From the NCBI GenBank assembly GCA_046261635.1, contig JBHEOL010000178.1:1-12379 (forward strand): 12,379 bases of DNA, read 5' to 3'. Below the pieces are notes generated by a model, which was not told the origin of the DNA, did no database searches, and saw only the letters and a list, made by a program, of their open reading frames with translations. How positions within the stretch are numbered: the stretch's first letter is position 1; each line of letters opens with the position of its first letter. Origin of the DNA: JBHEPS01 sp046261635 (GTDB lineage: Bacteria; Acidobacteriota; Thermoanaerobaculia; Gp7-AA8). The translations under genes and the position numbers were made by a program. Positions 1-6,498 of the stretch are shown here, in pieces.

Positions 1-73
1 CACCGGCCAGCCGGCGCAACCGGCGTCCGATCCGGCGAATCATCGAGCGCGGATCTTAGCGGATTTCCCGACC

Positions 74-1351
74 ATGTTGCGTGCAAGCCTTCTCATTCTC
101 CTCATTCTCCTCGTCCTCCTCGTCGGGTGGATCGTCGCTCCAATGCTCGTTCCTCCCGCGATGGTGCAGCTCGGATCCTCATCCGAACTGGCCGGAATGA
201 TGCTCCGCGCTCCAGCCGAGGCGGAGAATGTCATCGCGGTCGCGACCTTCGGGCCGGCATGGCACCGTTACTCGCCACTGCTCGCTCCTCTCATCCAATC
301 CGCCGACGCCGAAGCTCTCGATCGCGCCGCCTGGCTGGCCGGGCGAAGCCGGGTCGTCGCCTGGACCCGCGGCGGTTCCTGGGGGGCTGTGGCTCGTCCC
401 GATCCTCTCCGGCGCTTGCTCGCGCGAATCCTCGGCGCTGCCGGCTCTGCCCCGATCCGCGTCGAAGGAGATCAGGTCCTGTTCGGCACTGTGGACGATC
501 CCCTCGTTGCCGGCGCTACGGACGCCCTTTCCGCGGGACTCGAGGGCCACGCATTCCTCCTTCATCGCAAGGATGGGGGATACCCCCCCATCGGACGGCC
601 CGCCCTTTCGGCGATCGAATTCGATGATGGCGATCTTCGCGTGACGACCAGGGGTCCGTCCAATTCCGAAGCCACCGCAGAGATGGGTGGGGTGTTCCTT
701 CCCCAATCCGCTCCCATCTCCCTTCGGTTTGCCAGACCCCCGAAGGCTGTTCTCACTCTCGAGCAGGCATTCCCGGTCGATCTGAGGGCGATCCTCGAGC
801 AGGGGGGGATGGTTGCGCTCTACGGCGTGGAGACGAGGGGGCTGCTGCCTCGGCCGCTGCTGGTCTTCTCGGTTCCTGCAGACGACGCACGCGCCGCCAG
901 CATCATCGAGCGGATCGATCGGGCCACCACCCAGGGAGCCATCGGCCTCCTTCTCGGGATGCGGGAGCAGCAGGCGCGGACCCTGGCGGGAACCGAGCTG
1001 GTCCGCCGGGAGGGGGTCGGTCTCACGATCGAGTACGCTCGGCGTCCCGGCGAGTTCCTGCTCGCCTTCGACAAGACGAGCCTTTCCCGGCTTCTGGAGG
1101 ACGAGTCGGTGCCGCTCGAGCCGGGGCCGGCGGTGTGGTCCATGCGGGCGAGGCCTCGGGATCTTCTTCCGATCCTCGATCAGATCCGCTCGAACACGGC
1201 CATTCGGCTGCTCGCCGAAGATTTCGCCCGGGAGGCGGGGGATCTGGCGAGGCTGTTCCGGTCGATCCCGAGGGCGGAAGAGGTGGAGGCCAGGCTCGAG
1301 CCGGCTGGCGACGGGATGACGATCCGGGCGGCCGTGAAGCTGGCGGAGTGA
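74..1351 (+). CDS. Membrane-anchored protein of unknown function (425 aa)
   Basis: I do not recognise a family. The protein opens with a strongly hydrophobic stretch (about residues 3-25, a run of Leu/Ile/Val) that looks like one membrane anchor or an uncleaved signal. The remaining ~400 residues are soluble and probably extracytoplasmic. I see no cysteine anywhere, no catalytic motif and no repeats. The soluble part alternates predicted strands and helices (for example around residues 220-260 and 305-345), which would fit a two-lobed fold like the DUF3352-type proteins; that comparison is only an impression. The ATG at 74 sits directly before the hydrophobic segment, which supports it, but no Shine-Dalgarno is visible and the frame stays open to the window edge, so an upstream start is possible. 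The gene ends in TGA just before a large hairpin repeat. It is probably a separate unit from the downstream yceD cluster. Confidence 0.75.
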   Translation: MLRASLLILLILLVLLVGWIVAPMLVPPAMVQLGSSSELAGMMLRAPAEAENVIAVATFGPAWHRYSPLLAPLIQSADAEALDRAAWLAGRSRVVAWTRGGSWGAVARPDPLRRLLARILGAAGSAPIRVEGDQVLFGTVDDPLVAGATDALSAGLEGHAFLLHRKDGGYPPIGRPALSAIEFDDGDLRVTTRGPSNSEATAEMGGVFLPQSAPISLRFARPPKAVLTLEQAFPVDLRAILEQGGMVALYGVETRGLLPRPLLVFSVPADDARAASIIERIDRATTQGAIGLLLGMREQQARTLAGTELVRREGVGLTIEYARRPGEFLLAFDKTSLSRLLEDESVPLEPGPAVWSMRARPRDLLPILDQIRSNTAIRLLAEDFAREAGDLARLFRSIPRAEEVEARLEPAGDGMTIRAAVKLAE

Positions 1352-1362
1352 GGCAGGACGGA

Positions 1363-1536
1363 AGGCAAGGCAGAAGTCAGAAGGCAGAAGGCAGAAGAAA
1401 AGGCAGAAGGCAGAAGGCAGAAGTGTGCACCAGACCTCCCCGTCCTACCTCAGGCCAAGATTGGGGGCGTCTCTTGCGTTTGCCTTTGCTCTTACTTCTG
1501 CCTTCTGCCTTCTGCCTTCTGACTTCTGCCTTGCCT
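1363..1536. repeat. Perfect 35-base inverted repeat made of 7-base units
   Basis: Arms 1363-1397 and 1502-1536 are exact reverse complements, separated by about 104 bases. Each arm is built from tandem copies of a 7-base unit (AGAAGGC register) with occasional variants. The unit continues inward on the left side to about 1423 and, in complement, on the right from about 1494, so several pairing registers are possible. It begins 12 bases after the stop codon of the upstream gene. There is no T-tract after the stem, so it is not a typical intrinsic terminator, although a hairpin this long would affect RNA ends. Any reading frame across it gives low-complexity peptide and is not a gene. The repeat and the possible yceD promoter after it account for the gap 1352-1647. 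Confidence 0.85.
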
Positions 1537-1580
1537 CCTCCCCCCTCCCTCCTCCCGGATTATTTCCCCCGCGTCTCACG

Positions 1581-1610
1581 TTGAACGTGCCCGTCGCAGG
1601 GACTTATCCC
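1581..1610 (+). promoter_or_regulatory. Weak candidate promoter for the yceD-rpmF-plsX run
   Basis: TTGAAC at 1581-1586 resembles a -35 box (5 of 6 to TTGACA). The best -10 at normal distance is TATCCC at 1605-1610 (18-base spacer), which is poor. A promoter is expected here because the hairpin repeat separates the upstream gene from yceD, but the match is marginal. Confidence 0.25.
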
Positions 1611-1647
1611 CGGAGCCTCATCCGCGGGGAGGAACCCCCCCCACACC

Positions 1648-2211
1648 ATGAAAGAGATACTCGACCTCGAAAAGGTGGCCAGTCAGAGCCCGCAGGCATT
1701 CGATCTGTCGCTCCGGATCCCGGCCGACGAGCTCGATCGGGACGAGGTTGCGAGCATGTCCGAGGTGCGGGCGTGGGGGGAGATCGGGGTGGGCGACCGT
1801 CCGCGGGAGTTCGTCCTCTCGGGAGCAGTCGAATATACGGCGGACCTGCTCTGTTCGCGCTGCCTGGATCCGTTTCCGTTTGCCATCCGTTCGGATTTTC
1901 ACTTAACATACCTCCCCCGTCCTGCGGCGGAGTCCGCGGAAAGCCTCGAGGAAGTCGAAGTCGCCGGAGAACAGCTCGACGAGGAGTACTACGAGGAGCC
2001 GCACATCGATCTCCAACCGGTGATTCTGGAGCAGGTTCAGCTGTCGCTTCCGATGAAGGCGCTCTGCGACGAAGGATGCAAGGGACTCTGCGTGGTCTGC
2101 AAAGGGAACCGGAACCGCTCGGCGTGCGAATGCGCAGTCGAGGAATCCGACAGCCGGTGGGATGCGTTACGCGGCATCCGGGAACAGCTGGCGAAGAAGA
2201 AAGAGAACTGA
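1648..2211 (+). CDS. yceD: YceD/DUF177 family protein
   Basis: This 187-residue protein belongs to the DUF177 (YceD) family, which almost always sits directly before rpmF. Family members have been linked to 23S rRNA or ribosome assembly, but the exact role is not settled. Visible hallmarks are a paired Cys motif C69-x2-C72 after a beta-rich N-terminal part, a very acidic middle section (about residues 95-118) and a C-terminal Cys cluster C140, C144, C148 and C151 in a CKGLC-xx-C context, followed by C160 and C162. This pattern suggests a metal-binding knuckle. The last ~20 residues (WDALRG onward) match the usual helical tail. The start at 1648 gives a normal N-terminus, but the nearest purine-rich site (GGAGG, 1628-1632) is 15 bases away across a run of eight C. 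The next gene begins 42 bases after its stop. Confidence 0.9.
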   Translation: MKEILDLEKVASQSPQAFDLSLRIPADELDRDEVASMSEVRAWGEIGVGDRPREFVLSGAVEYTADLLCSRCLDPFPFAIRSDFHLTYLPRPAAESAESLEEVEVAGEQLDEEYYEEPHIDLQPVILEQVQLSLPMKALCDEGCKGLCVVCKGNRNRSACECAVEESDSRWDALRGIREQLAKKKEN

Positions 2212-2253
2212 CCGTACCGGTTTGCCGGCCGGTTTGAAACTGAGGAGTCTACG

Positions 2254-2439
2254 ATGCCTAATCCCAAACGACGCCATTCCAAGGCCCGCACGCACACCCG
2301 TCGTGCCCACGACCATCTGGAAAAGAAGTCGCTTTCGACCTGCCCGAACTGCCAGGAGGCGAAACTGCCCCACCGCGTGTGCCCGAAGTGCGGATACTAC
2401 AAGGGCCGCGAAGTCGTCACCGTCAAAGATCTGGTCTGA
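2254..2439 (+). CDS. rpmF: 50S ribosomal protein L32
   Basis: The 61-residue product is ribosomal protein L32 of the large subunit. The N-terminus is the usual basic tail (MPNPKRRHSK, then an Arg/His-rich stretch). The second half is a zinc ribbon with C30-x2-C33 and C43-x2-C46, so this is the zinc-binding form of the protein. Length is normal. A good Shine-Dalgarno (GAGGAG) lies 6 bases before the ATG. The gene lies between yceD and plsX, a widely conserved arrangement that couples a ribosomal protein to phospholipid synthesis genes. Confidence 0.98.
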   Translation: MPNPKRRHSKARTHTRRAHDHLEKKSLSTCPNCQEAKLPHRVCPKCGYYKGREVVTVKDLV

Positions 2440-2450
2440 GCGCCGCTGCG

Positions 2451-3560
2451 ATGTCGAACGCGGGCTCCGAATTGCAGGCCCACCCACGAATTGCTGTCGA
2501 TGCGATGGGGGGCGATCAAGCTCCCCGTGAGATCGTCCTCGGCGCTCTTGATGCGGCCGAGGAGTATCCCGTCCACATTCTTCTGGTCGGCCGCGAGGAT
2601 GACATCCGCCGCGAGATCTCCTCGCTCGGCCGCACCATCCCCTCCAACATCGAGATCGTTCACGCTTCCGAGGTCGTTGGGATGGAAGATCATCCCCTCG
2701 CCCCGATCCGGAAGAAAAAGGACTCTTCGATCCGCGTCGCCGCCGACCTGGTCGGAGCGGGGCGCGCGTCCGTCTTCGTGTCGGCCGGCAACACCGGAGC
2801 CGCCTGGACTTCGGCGAGGAAAGTTCTCGGGATGATCGAAGGGGTGGATCGCCCCGCCCTTGCGGCCGTGGTTCCCCGCCTGGACGGACATACGGTCCTT
2901 CTCGACGTCGGCGCGAATGTCGACAGCAAGCCCCACCACCTTCGCGAGTTCGCCGTCATGGGGCATTTCTTCGCCCAGATGCTCTTCGACATCCGGGCTC
3001 CCCGCATCGGCCTGCTGTCGATCGGCGAGGAAGAGGGGAAGGGGAACGAGGTCATCCGTCAGACCTACAAGGTCATGAAGGAGATGGGACTGAACTTCAT
3101 CGGAAACGCCGAGGGGCGCGACGTGTTCAACGGCAACGCCGACGTGGTCGTCTGTGACGGGTTCATCGGCAACGTCGTCCTGAAGGCGTCGGAGGCGCTC
3201 GCTGAGACGATCGGCAAGCTGCTCAAACAGGAACTGAAGGCGAATCCGATCCGAGCGTTCGGAGCGCTCCTGGCGCGGCCAGCCTTCCAGGCTGCCAGAC
3301 GGCGGACCGACTACTCCGAGTATGGCGGCGCGCCGCTGCTGGGCGTCCGAGGCGGCTGCGTGGTGTGCCACGGGCGCTCGAGCGCGAAAGCGATTCGCAA
3401 TGCGATCCGCGTGGCGGGTGATTTCGCCGAATCGCGGATCAACGACAAGATCCAGCAGAAGATCTCCGAGTTGCACAACAAGGAGCGCGCCGAAGGGCTG
3501 CAGGCCGGTAACGGCGAAGCAGACCCGGCCGATGTTCCCCCTCTCACGCTGCCGGAGTGA
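2451..3560 (+). CDS. plsX: Phosphate acyltransferase PlsX
   Basis: PlsX makes acyl-phosphate from acyl-ACP and phosphate, the donor used by PlsY in the first step of glycerolipid synthesis. It is a peripheral membrane enzyme. The 369-residue protein shows the family signatures: VDAMGGD at residues 16-22, then the SAGNTGA, LLDVGANVD, EEGKGNE and CDGFIGNV motifs in the expected order. The C-terminus carries a polar tail of about 30 residues after the conserved domain. The frame is open further upstream into rpmF (to 2379), but the ATG at 2451 gives the normal N-terminus just before the first motif and lies 11 bases after the rpmF stop. No clear Shine-Dalgarno is seen, so translation may be coupled to rpmF. 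Confidence 0.95.
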   Translation: MSNAGSELQAHPRIAVDAMGGDQAPREIVLGALDAAEEYPVHILLVGREDDIRREISSLGRTIPSNIEIVHASEVVGMEDHPLAPIRKKKDSSIRVAADLVGAGRASVFVSAGNTGAAWTSARKVLGMIEGVDRPALAAVVPRLDGHTVLLDVGANVDSKPHHLREFAVMGHFFAQMLFDIRAPRIGLLSIGEEEGKGNEVIRQTYKVMKEMGLNFIGNAEGRDVFNGNADVVVCDGFIGNVVLKASEALAETIGKLLKQELKANPIRAFGALLARPAFQAARRRTDYSEYGGAPLLGVRGGCVVCHGRSSAKAIRNAIRVAGDFAESRINDKIQQKISELHNKERAEGLQAGNGEADPADVPPLTLPE

Positions 3561-3599
3561 TCCCGGCGCGCAGGCCCCGTTCTCCCCGGCCGGTTCACT

Positions 3600-3608
3600 T
3601 GGTATGAT
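3600..3608 (+). promoter_or_regulatory. Candidate extended -10 promoter just before fabD
   Basis: TGG followed by TATGAT (3603-3608) fits an extended -10 element. Only 8 bases separate it from the fabD ATG, so a transcript would start at or within a base or two of the start codon. No convincing -35 lies 17 bases upstream (TTCTCC). fabD also lacks a Shine-Dalgarno, which fits a leaderless mRNA. The proposal rests on one motif. Confidence 0.35.
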
Positions 3609-3616
3609 CCGCCGCC

Positions 3617-4570
3617 ATGAACACGGCTGAACACAACACCGCCTTCGTCTTTCCGGGTCAGGGAAGCCAGTTCGCAGGAATGGGGCGCGAGATCGCCGAA
3701 GCCTCGCCGGCGGCCCGGCACGTTTACGAAGAAGTCGATGAAGCCCTCGGATTCTCGCTCTCGAAGCTCTGTTTCGAAGGGCCGGATGAAGATCTGAAGC
3801 TGACCGAGAACACCCAGCCGGCCATTCTCACGACTTCGATCGCCATCCTCGAGGCGATTCGCGAGCGGGGTGGCCGGGAGCCGGATCTGGTCGCGGGACA
3901 CTCCCTCGGCGAGTACAGCGCGATCGTCTGCGCGGGGGGGCTCGGTGTCAAAGAGGCCGCCTCGATCGTTCGGAGCCGCGGGCGTTTCATGCAGGAAGCG
4001 GTTCCCGTCGGTGAGGGAGCGATGGCGGCGATCCTCGGTCCCTCTCTCGAGGAGATCGAAGCGATCTGCGCCGAAGCGGCGCAAGGGGACGTCGTCTCCC
4101 CGGCGAACGTGAATGCTCCGGGACAGATCGTGATCGCAGGCACGAAACGAGCCGTCGAGCGGGCGATCGCGATCGCCAAGACGCGGGGCGTCCGACGCGC
4201 GCTGCCGCTTCCCGTATCGGCTCCCTTCCACTGCGCCCTCATGAAACCTGCCGAGCAGAGATTGACCCCCGTTCTCGAGCAGGCAGGCTTTCATTCACTG
4301 TACGTTCAACTCGTCACCAACGTCGACGCGTCACCGGTGGGGACGACTCATGCGGTCAGGAACGCGCTGGTGCGCCAGGTCTCGTCGCCGGTCCGGTGGG
4401 TCGACTCGGTCAGGCAGATGATCGCCATGGGGGTGAGCCGCTTCGTGGAGGTCGGTCCGGGCAACGTCCTCGCCGGGTTGATCCGGCGAATCGACTCCTC
4501 CGTCGCGACGCTCAGCGTGAACGATCTCGCATCGCTCGAAGCATTGACGACTCAGGGAGACGGCAAATGA
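3617..4570 (+). CDS. fabD: Malonyl-CoA:ACP transacylase FabD
   Basis: FabD transfers malonyl from CoA to acyl carrier protein, supplying the two-carbon donor for fatty-acid elongation in the cytoplasm. The 317-residue protein has the full set of family residues: GQGSQ at 14-18 (oxyanion-hole Gln15), GHSLG at 94-98 with nucleophile Ser96, the RGRFMQ segment with Arg121 that holds the malonyl carboxylate, Asn166 in NVNAPGQ, and catalytic His205 in APFHCALM. VGPGNVLAGL near the C-terminus closes the active site. Length is typical. It follows plsX after 56 bases, and its stop overlaps the fabG start as ATGA. No Shine-Dalgarno precedes the ATG; a possible leaderless promoter is listed separately. 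Confidence 0.97.
   Translation: MNTAEHNTAFVFPGQGSQFAGMGREIAEASPAARHVYEEVDEALGFSLSKLCFEGPDEDLKLTENTQPAILTTSIAILEAIRERGGREPDLVAGHSLGEYSAIVCAGGLGVKEAASIVRSRGRFMQEAVPVGEGAMAAILGPSLEEIEAICAEAAQGDVVSPANVNAPGQIVIAGTKRAVERAIAIAKTRGVRRALPLPVSAPFHCALMKPAEQRLTPVLEQAGFHSLYVQLVTNVDASPVGTTHAVRNALVRQVSSPVRWVDSVRQMIAMGVSRFVEVGPGNVLAGLIRRIDSSVATLSVNDLASLEALTTQGDGK
4554..4559 (+). promoter_or_regulatory. Shine-Dalgarno deciding the fabG start
   Basis: AGGGAG lies inside the end of fabD, 7 bases before the ATG at 4567. It supports this start over the longer open frame that runs back to 4396 inside fabD. Confidence 0.7.
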
Positions 4571-5310
4571 AATTCGAACTCGGCGGTAAAGTCGCTCTTG
4601 TTACCGGCGCCTCGCGTGGAATCGGGGAGGCGATCGCGGTGAAACTCGCGGACTCGGGCGCGACCGTGCTGTGCGCCGCACGCAGCGCGGAGAGGGTCAG
4701 GGAAGTCGCCGAGCGAATCTCTGCGGCCGGGGGGAAGGCCGCTGCCGTGGAGCTCGACATCTCGTCGCCCGAGGCGAGAGACAAGGTCAAGGCCCTGATC
4801 GACGAGTACGGGCAGATCGACATCCTCGTCAACAACGCGGGCGTGACCGCGGACGATCTCTTCATCCGGATGAAACCGGAGGCGTGGGATTCGGTGATTC
4901 GGACGAATCTCGATTCGATGTTCCATGTGACTCAGGAAGTGGTCAAGAAGATGATTCGGATCCGATGGGGCCGGGTCATCAACATCACCTCCGTGGTCGG
5001 GCTGTCGGGAAATCCGGGGCAGACCAATTACGCCGCTTCGAAGGCGGGGATCGTGGGCTTCACGAAGGCGCTGGCGCTCGAGCTCGGGTCGCGGAACGTG
5101 ACCGTGAACGCGGTCGCTCCTGGCTTCGTAGCCACTGCCATGACCGACGCGATGACCGATCAGGCGAAAGCCTCGATGGAGGAACGCATCGCGCTCCGGC
5201 GCCTCGGCACCCCGGACGACGTCGCTTCCGCCGTCGCGTTCCTCGCCTCGGAAGAGGCCGGCTACATCACGGGACACGTCCTGAATGTCTCGGGCGGGCT
5301 GTATCTGTAA
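4567..5310 (+). CDS. fabG: 3-oxoacyl-[ACP] reductase FabG
   Basis: FabG reduces 3-ketoacyl-ACP to 3-hydroxyacyl-ACP with NADPH, the first reduction of the elongation cycle. The 247-residue protein is a classical short-chain dehydrogenase: TGASRGIG (13-20) binds the cofactor, NNAG (89-92) stabilises the Rossmann sheet, and the tetrad is Asn114, Ser142, Tyr155 and Lys159 (YAASK). The arginines in CAARSAER (39 and 43) after strand 2 fit NADPH preference. The C-terminus ends in SGGLYL, close to the usual GGMYM. Length matches the family. Start and stop codons of fabD and fabG overlap by 4 bases, so they are probably translationally coupled. A large inverted repeat begins right after the stop. Confidence 0.96.
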   Translation: MKFELGGKVALVTGASRGIGEAIAVKLADSGATVLCAARSAERVREVAERISAAGGKAAAVELDISSPEARDKVKALIDEYGQIDILVNNAGVTADDLFIRMKPEAWDSVIRTNLDSMFHVTQEVVKKMIRIRWGRVINITSVVGLSGNPGQTNYAASKAGIVGFTKALALELGSRNVTVNAVAPGFVATAMTDAMTDQAKASMEERIALRRLGTPDDVASAVAFLASEEAGYITGHVLNVSGGLYL

Positions 5311-5311
5311 G

Positions 5312-5431
5312 GCAGGGGCTAGGGGCAAGGGGCCAGGGGCCAGGGAAGAGCAAAGACAAAGTCAGGACATGATGCTTGAGGTCTTGTCTTTGATTTTCCC
5401 TGGCCTCTGGCCCCTGGTCCCTGGCCCCTGC
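5312..5431. repeat. Imperfect inverted repeat with 7-base phasing between convergent genes
   Basis: Arms 5312-5359 and 5384-5431 (48 bases each) pair with roughly seven mismatches around a 24-base loop. The outer part of each arm is made of 7-base units of the AGGGGCC type; the inner part pairs CAAAGACAA with TTGTCTTTG. It fills almost the whole gap between the fabG stop (5310) and the stop of the opposing PilZ-like gene (5434). It could end transcripts from both sides, but it lacks a clear T-tract, so that role is inference. Confidence 0.8.
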
Positions 5432-5433
5432 TC

Positions 5434-6123
5434 TTAATGCTCCCGGGCCCGTGACGATTGCTTTCCTTCCAGGCTGAGCTGGGCCTGGAGGCGAATCAGG
5501 TTGCGCCCGGCCTCGGTGGTCGTCTCGTAGGCTTCGCACAGGCGCTGGATCTGGAGCGGAAGCTCGTCGGCGTCGATGGTGAAGCCGTCCTGTGGCTGGT
5601 CGGGATCGAGCGTCCAGACCGAGGTCCATTTCGTCCCGTTGTACCGCAGGCGAATGCACTCGAACTTCGTTCCGCCGCGTTTTTCCGGAGCCTGCTTCAT
5701 GGAGCTCTCGGAGAGGAGGCCGTTCCGGAAGACGGGGTGGGGCTTGCCACTGTCGAGATGTCCCGAAGCGTTGGCCATCTGCAGGGCCATCGACATCTGG
5801 TGGCGTGACTGGATCAGTCTCTCGATCTGCATGCCGATCTCGCTGGTCGAAGAAAGGATCGCGAGCCGGGAGCGGAACACGCAGAAGCTGCTTCCGAAGC
5901 TGACCGGAAACTTTTCGCAGGCGGAGACCCGGCAGGGGATTGCGACCCGCTCGCCCTCCCATTCGAGGGCGAACGTCGCCTCGGTCCCGATGGCCAGTTG
6001 CCGGTAGTGCTCGAGTACCAGCCCCTCCTGCGAATAGTCGATGAGCATCACTCGGTGCTCGTCGAGCCGCGCCGGAATGGAGTAGGCAGCTTTGGCTGTG
6101 TCCTGCTGACTCATGGTAGACAT
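5434..6123 (-). CDS. PilZ-like domain protein (229 aa)
   Basis: The N-terminal ~110 residues look like a PilZ domain: D-x-S-x-x-G is present as DYSQEG (about 29-34), followed by a strand-rich segment with alternating polar and hydrophobic residues. PilZ domains bind cyclic di-GMP through an RxxxR motif plus this motif; here the arginine part is only RLDEHR, with spacing off by one, so ligand binding is doubtful. The C-terminal half (about 110-229) is unfamiliar, polar and partly helical, with a segment starting KFECIRLRYNGTKWTSVW that could form a small beta domain. No signal peptide or membrane span is seen. Two ATGs (6123 and 6114) are possible; AGGA lies 2 bases before the first and 11 before the second, so the shorter form (226 aa) may be real. 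It faces fabG and is not part of that operon. Confidence 0.7.
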   Translation of the reverse strand: MSTMSQQDTAKAAYSIPARLDEHRVMLIDYSQEGLVLEHYRQLAIGTEATFALEWEGERVAIPCRVSACEKFPVSFGSSFCVFRSRLAILSSTSEIGMQIERLIQSRHQMSMALQMANASGHLDSGKPHPVFRNGLLSESSMKQAPEKRGGTKFECIRLRYNGTKWTSVWTLDPDQPQDGFTIDADELPLQIQRLCEAYETTTEAGRNLIRLQAQLSLEGKQSSRAREH

Positions 6124-6196
6124 AGTCCTGTGATCGTCAATCTAAGCCCCTGTCGTCAAGCCGCCGTTAAGGGGCCCGTGAGGGATGCGTCAAAAA

Positions 6197-6214
6197 GCGG
6201 AAAACTTCTTCCGC
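6197..6214 (-). terminator. Weak terminator-like hairpin in the leader of the PilZ-like gene
   Basis: On the minus strand GCGGAA, a 6-base loop and TTCCGC are followed directly by TTTTTG. It lies between the tRNA terminator and the PilZ-like gene. It could be a backup terminator for tRNA readthrough or an attenuator for the PilZ-like gene. The stem is only 6 base pairs. Confidence 0.4.
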
Positions 6215-6227
6215 GGGGAAAGCGCCG

Positions 6228-6255
6228 AGTTTAGGCTCTTCCGCCCCGAGCACAA
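6228..6255 (-). promoter_or_regulatory. Weak candidate promoter for the PilZ-like gene
   Basis: Minus-strand TTGTGC (6250-6255), a 16-base spacer and TAAACT (6228-6233). The -35 is poor and the -10 fair. A second weak choice is TTGACG (6188-6193) with TTAACG 17 bases on (6165-6170). Neither is convincing alone. Confidence 0.22.
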
Positions 6256-6295
6256 TAGGCCATCGGATATAGACGGCCCGAAAAGAGCGAGCAAG

Positions 6296-6324
6296 AAAAA
6301 AGCCCCCGGACGTTCCCGGGGGCT
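6296..6324 (-). terminator. Intrinsic terminator after tRNA-Thr
   Basis: Read on the minus strand, a 9-base-pair GC-rich stem (6301-6309 with 6316-6324, ends AGCCCCCGG and CCGGGGGCT) has a 6-base loop and is followed by a run of six T (6301-6296), the first of which closes the stem. It lies 15 bases beyond the CCA end of the tRNA. This is a textbook Rho-independent terminator. Confidence 0.9.
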
Positions 6325-6338
6325 GATGGGGGTCGGGC

Positions 6339-6414
6339 TGGAGCCGTTGACCGGACTTGAACCGGTGACCTGCTGATTACGAATCAGCTGCTCTACCAAC
6401 TGAGCTACAACGGC
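6339..6414 (-). tRNA. tRNA-Thr (anticodon CGU)
   Basis: The minus strand folds as a complete cloverleaf. The acceptor stem GCCGTTG pairs with CAACGGC. The D arm is GCTC/GAGC with loop AGTTGGTA. The anticodon stem GCTGA/TCAGC holds the 7-base loop TTCGTAA, giving anticodon CGT for ACG codons. The variable region is 5 bases and the T arm ACCGG/CCGGT holds TTCAAGT. CCA is encoded, after discriminator T. The body closely resembles E. coli thrW as I recall it. It has its own promoter and terminator and is the last unit downstream of mnhG on the same strand. Confidence 0.97.
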
Positions 6415-6470
6415 AAGTGGCTGGCGAGGAGGATCCCGCCGTTCAGCGCTCCCCAACAGGAGGGGCGGCC

Positions 6471-6498
6471 ATTATATTCACGGCCGGCGGGGTGTCCA
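6471..6498 (-). promoter_or_regulatory. Sigma70 promoter of tRNA-Thr
   Basis: On the minus strand, TGGACA (6493-6498) and a perfect TATAAT (6471-6476) are separated by 16 bases. The expected start near 6464 leaves a leader of about 50 bases before the mature tRNA 5' end at 6414. This is the strongest promoter match in the window. Confidence 0.85.

Noticed and set aside
1..59. Possible C-terminal end of an upstream gene (frame 3, ending TAG at 57-59)
   Set aside because: Only 18 Arg-rich codons are visible, too few to support a gene.
572..592. Small G5/C7 palindrome inside the first gene
   Set aside because: Short, within coding sequence, and easily produced by GC-rich codons; noted only as a possible slippage site.
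1363..1536. CRISPR array or IS end
   Set aside because: The units are 7 bases with no spacers, and no transposase or cas gene is nearby.
1425..2237. 270-residue + strand ORF across the repeat and yceD
   Set aside because: Its first part is translated heptamer repeat and the rest is an out-of-frame shadow of yceD, rich in Arg, Gly and Pro.
2397..3476. Long minus-strand ORF opposite plsX
   Set aside because: Composition is that of a GC-rich antisense shadow; plsX on the other strand is unmistakable.
6190..6456. 88-residue minus-strand ORF over the tRNA
   Set aside because: It is a translation of the tRNA-Thr gene and its terminator.
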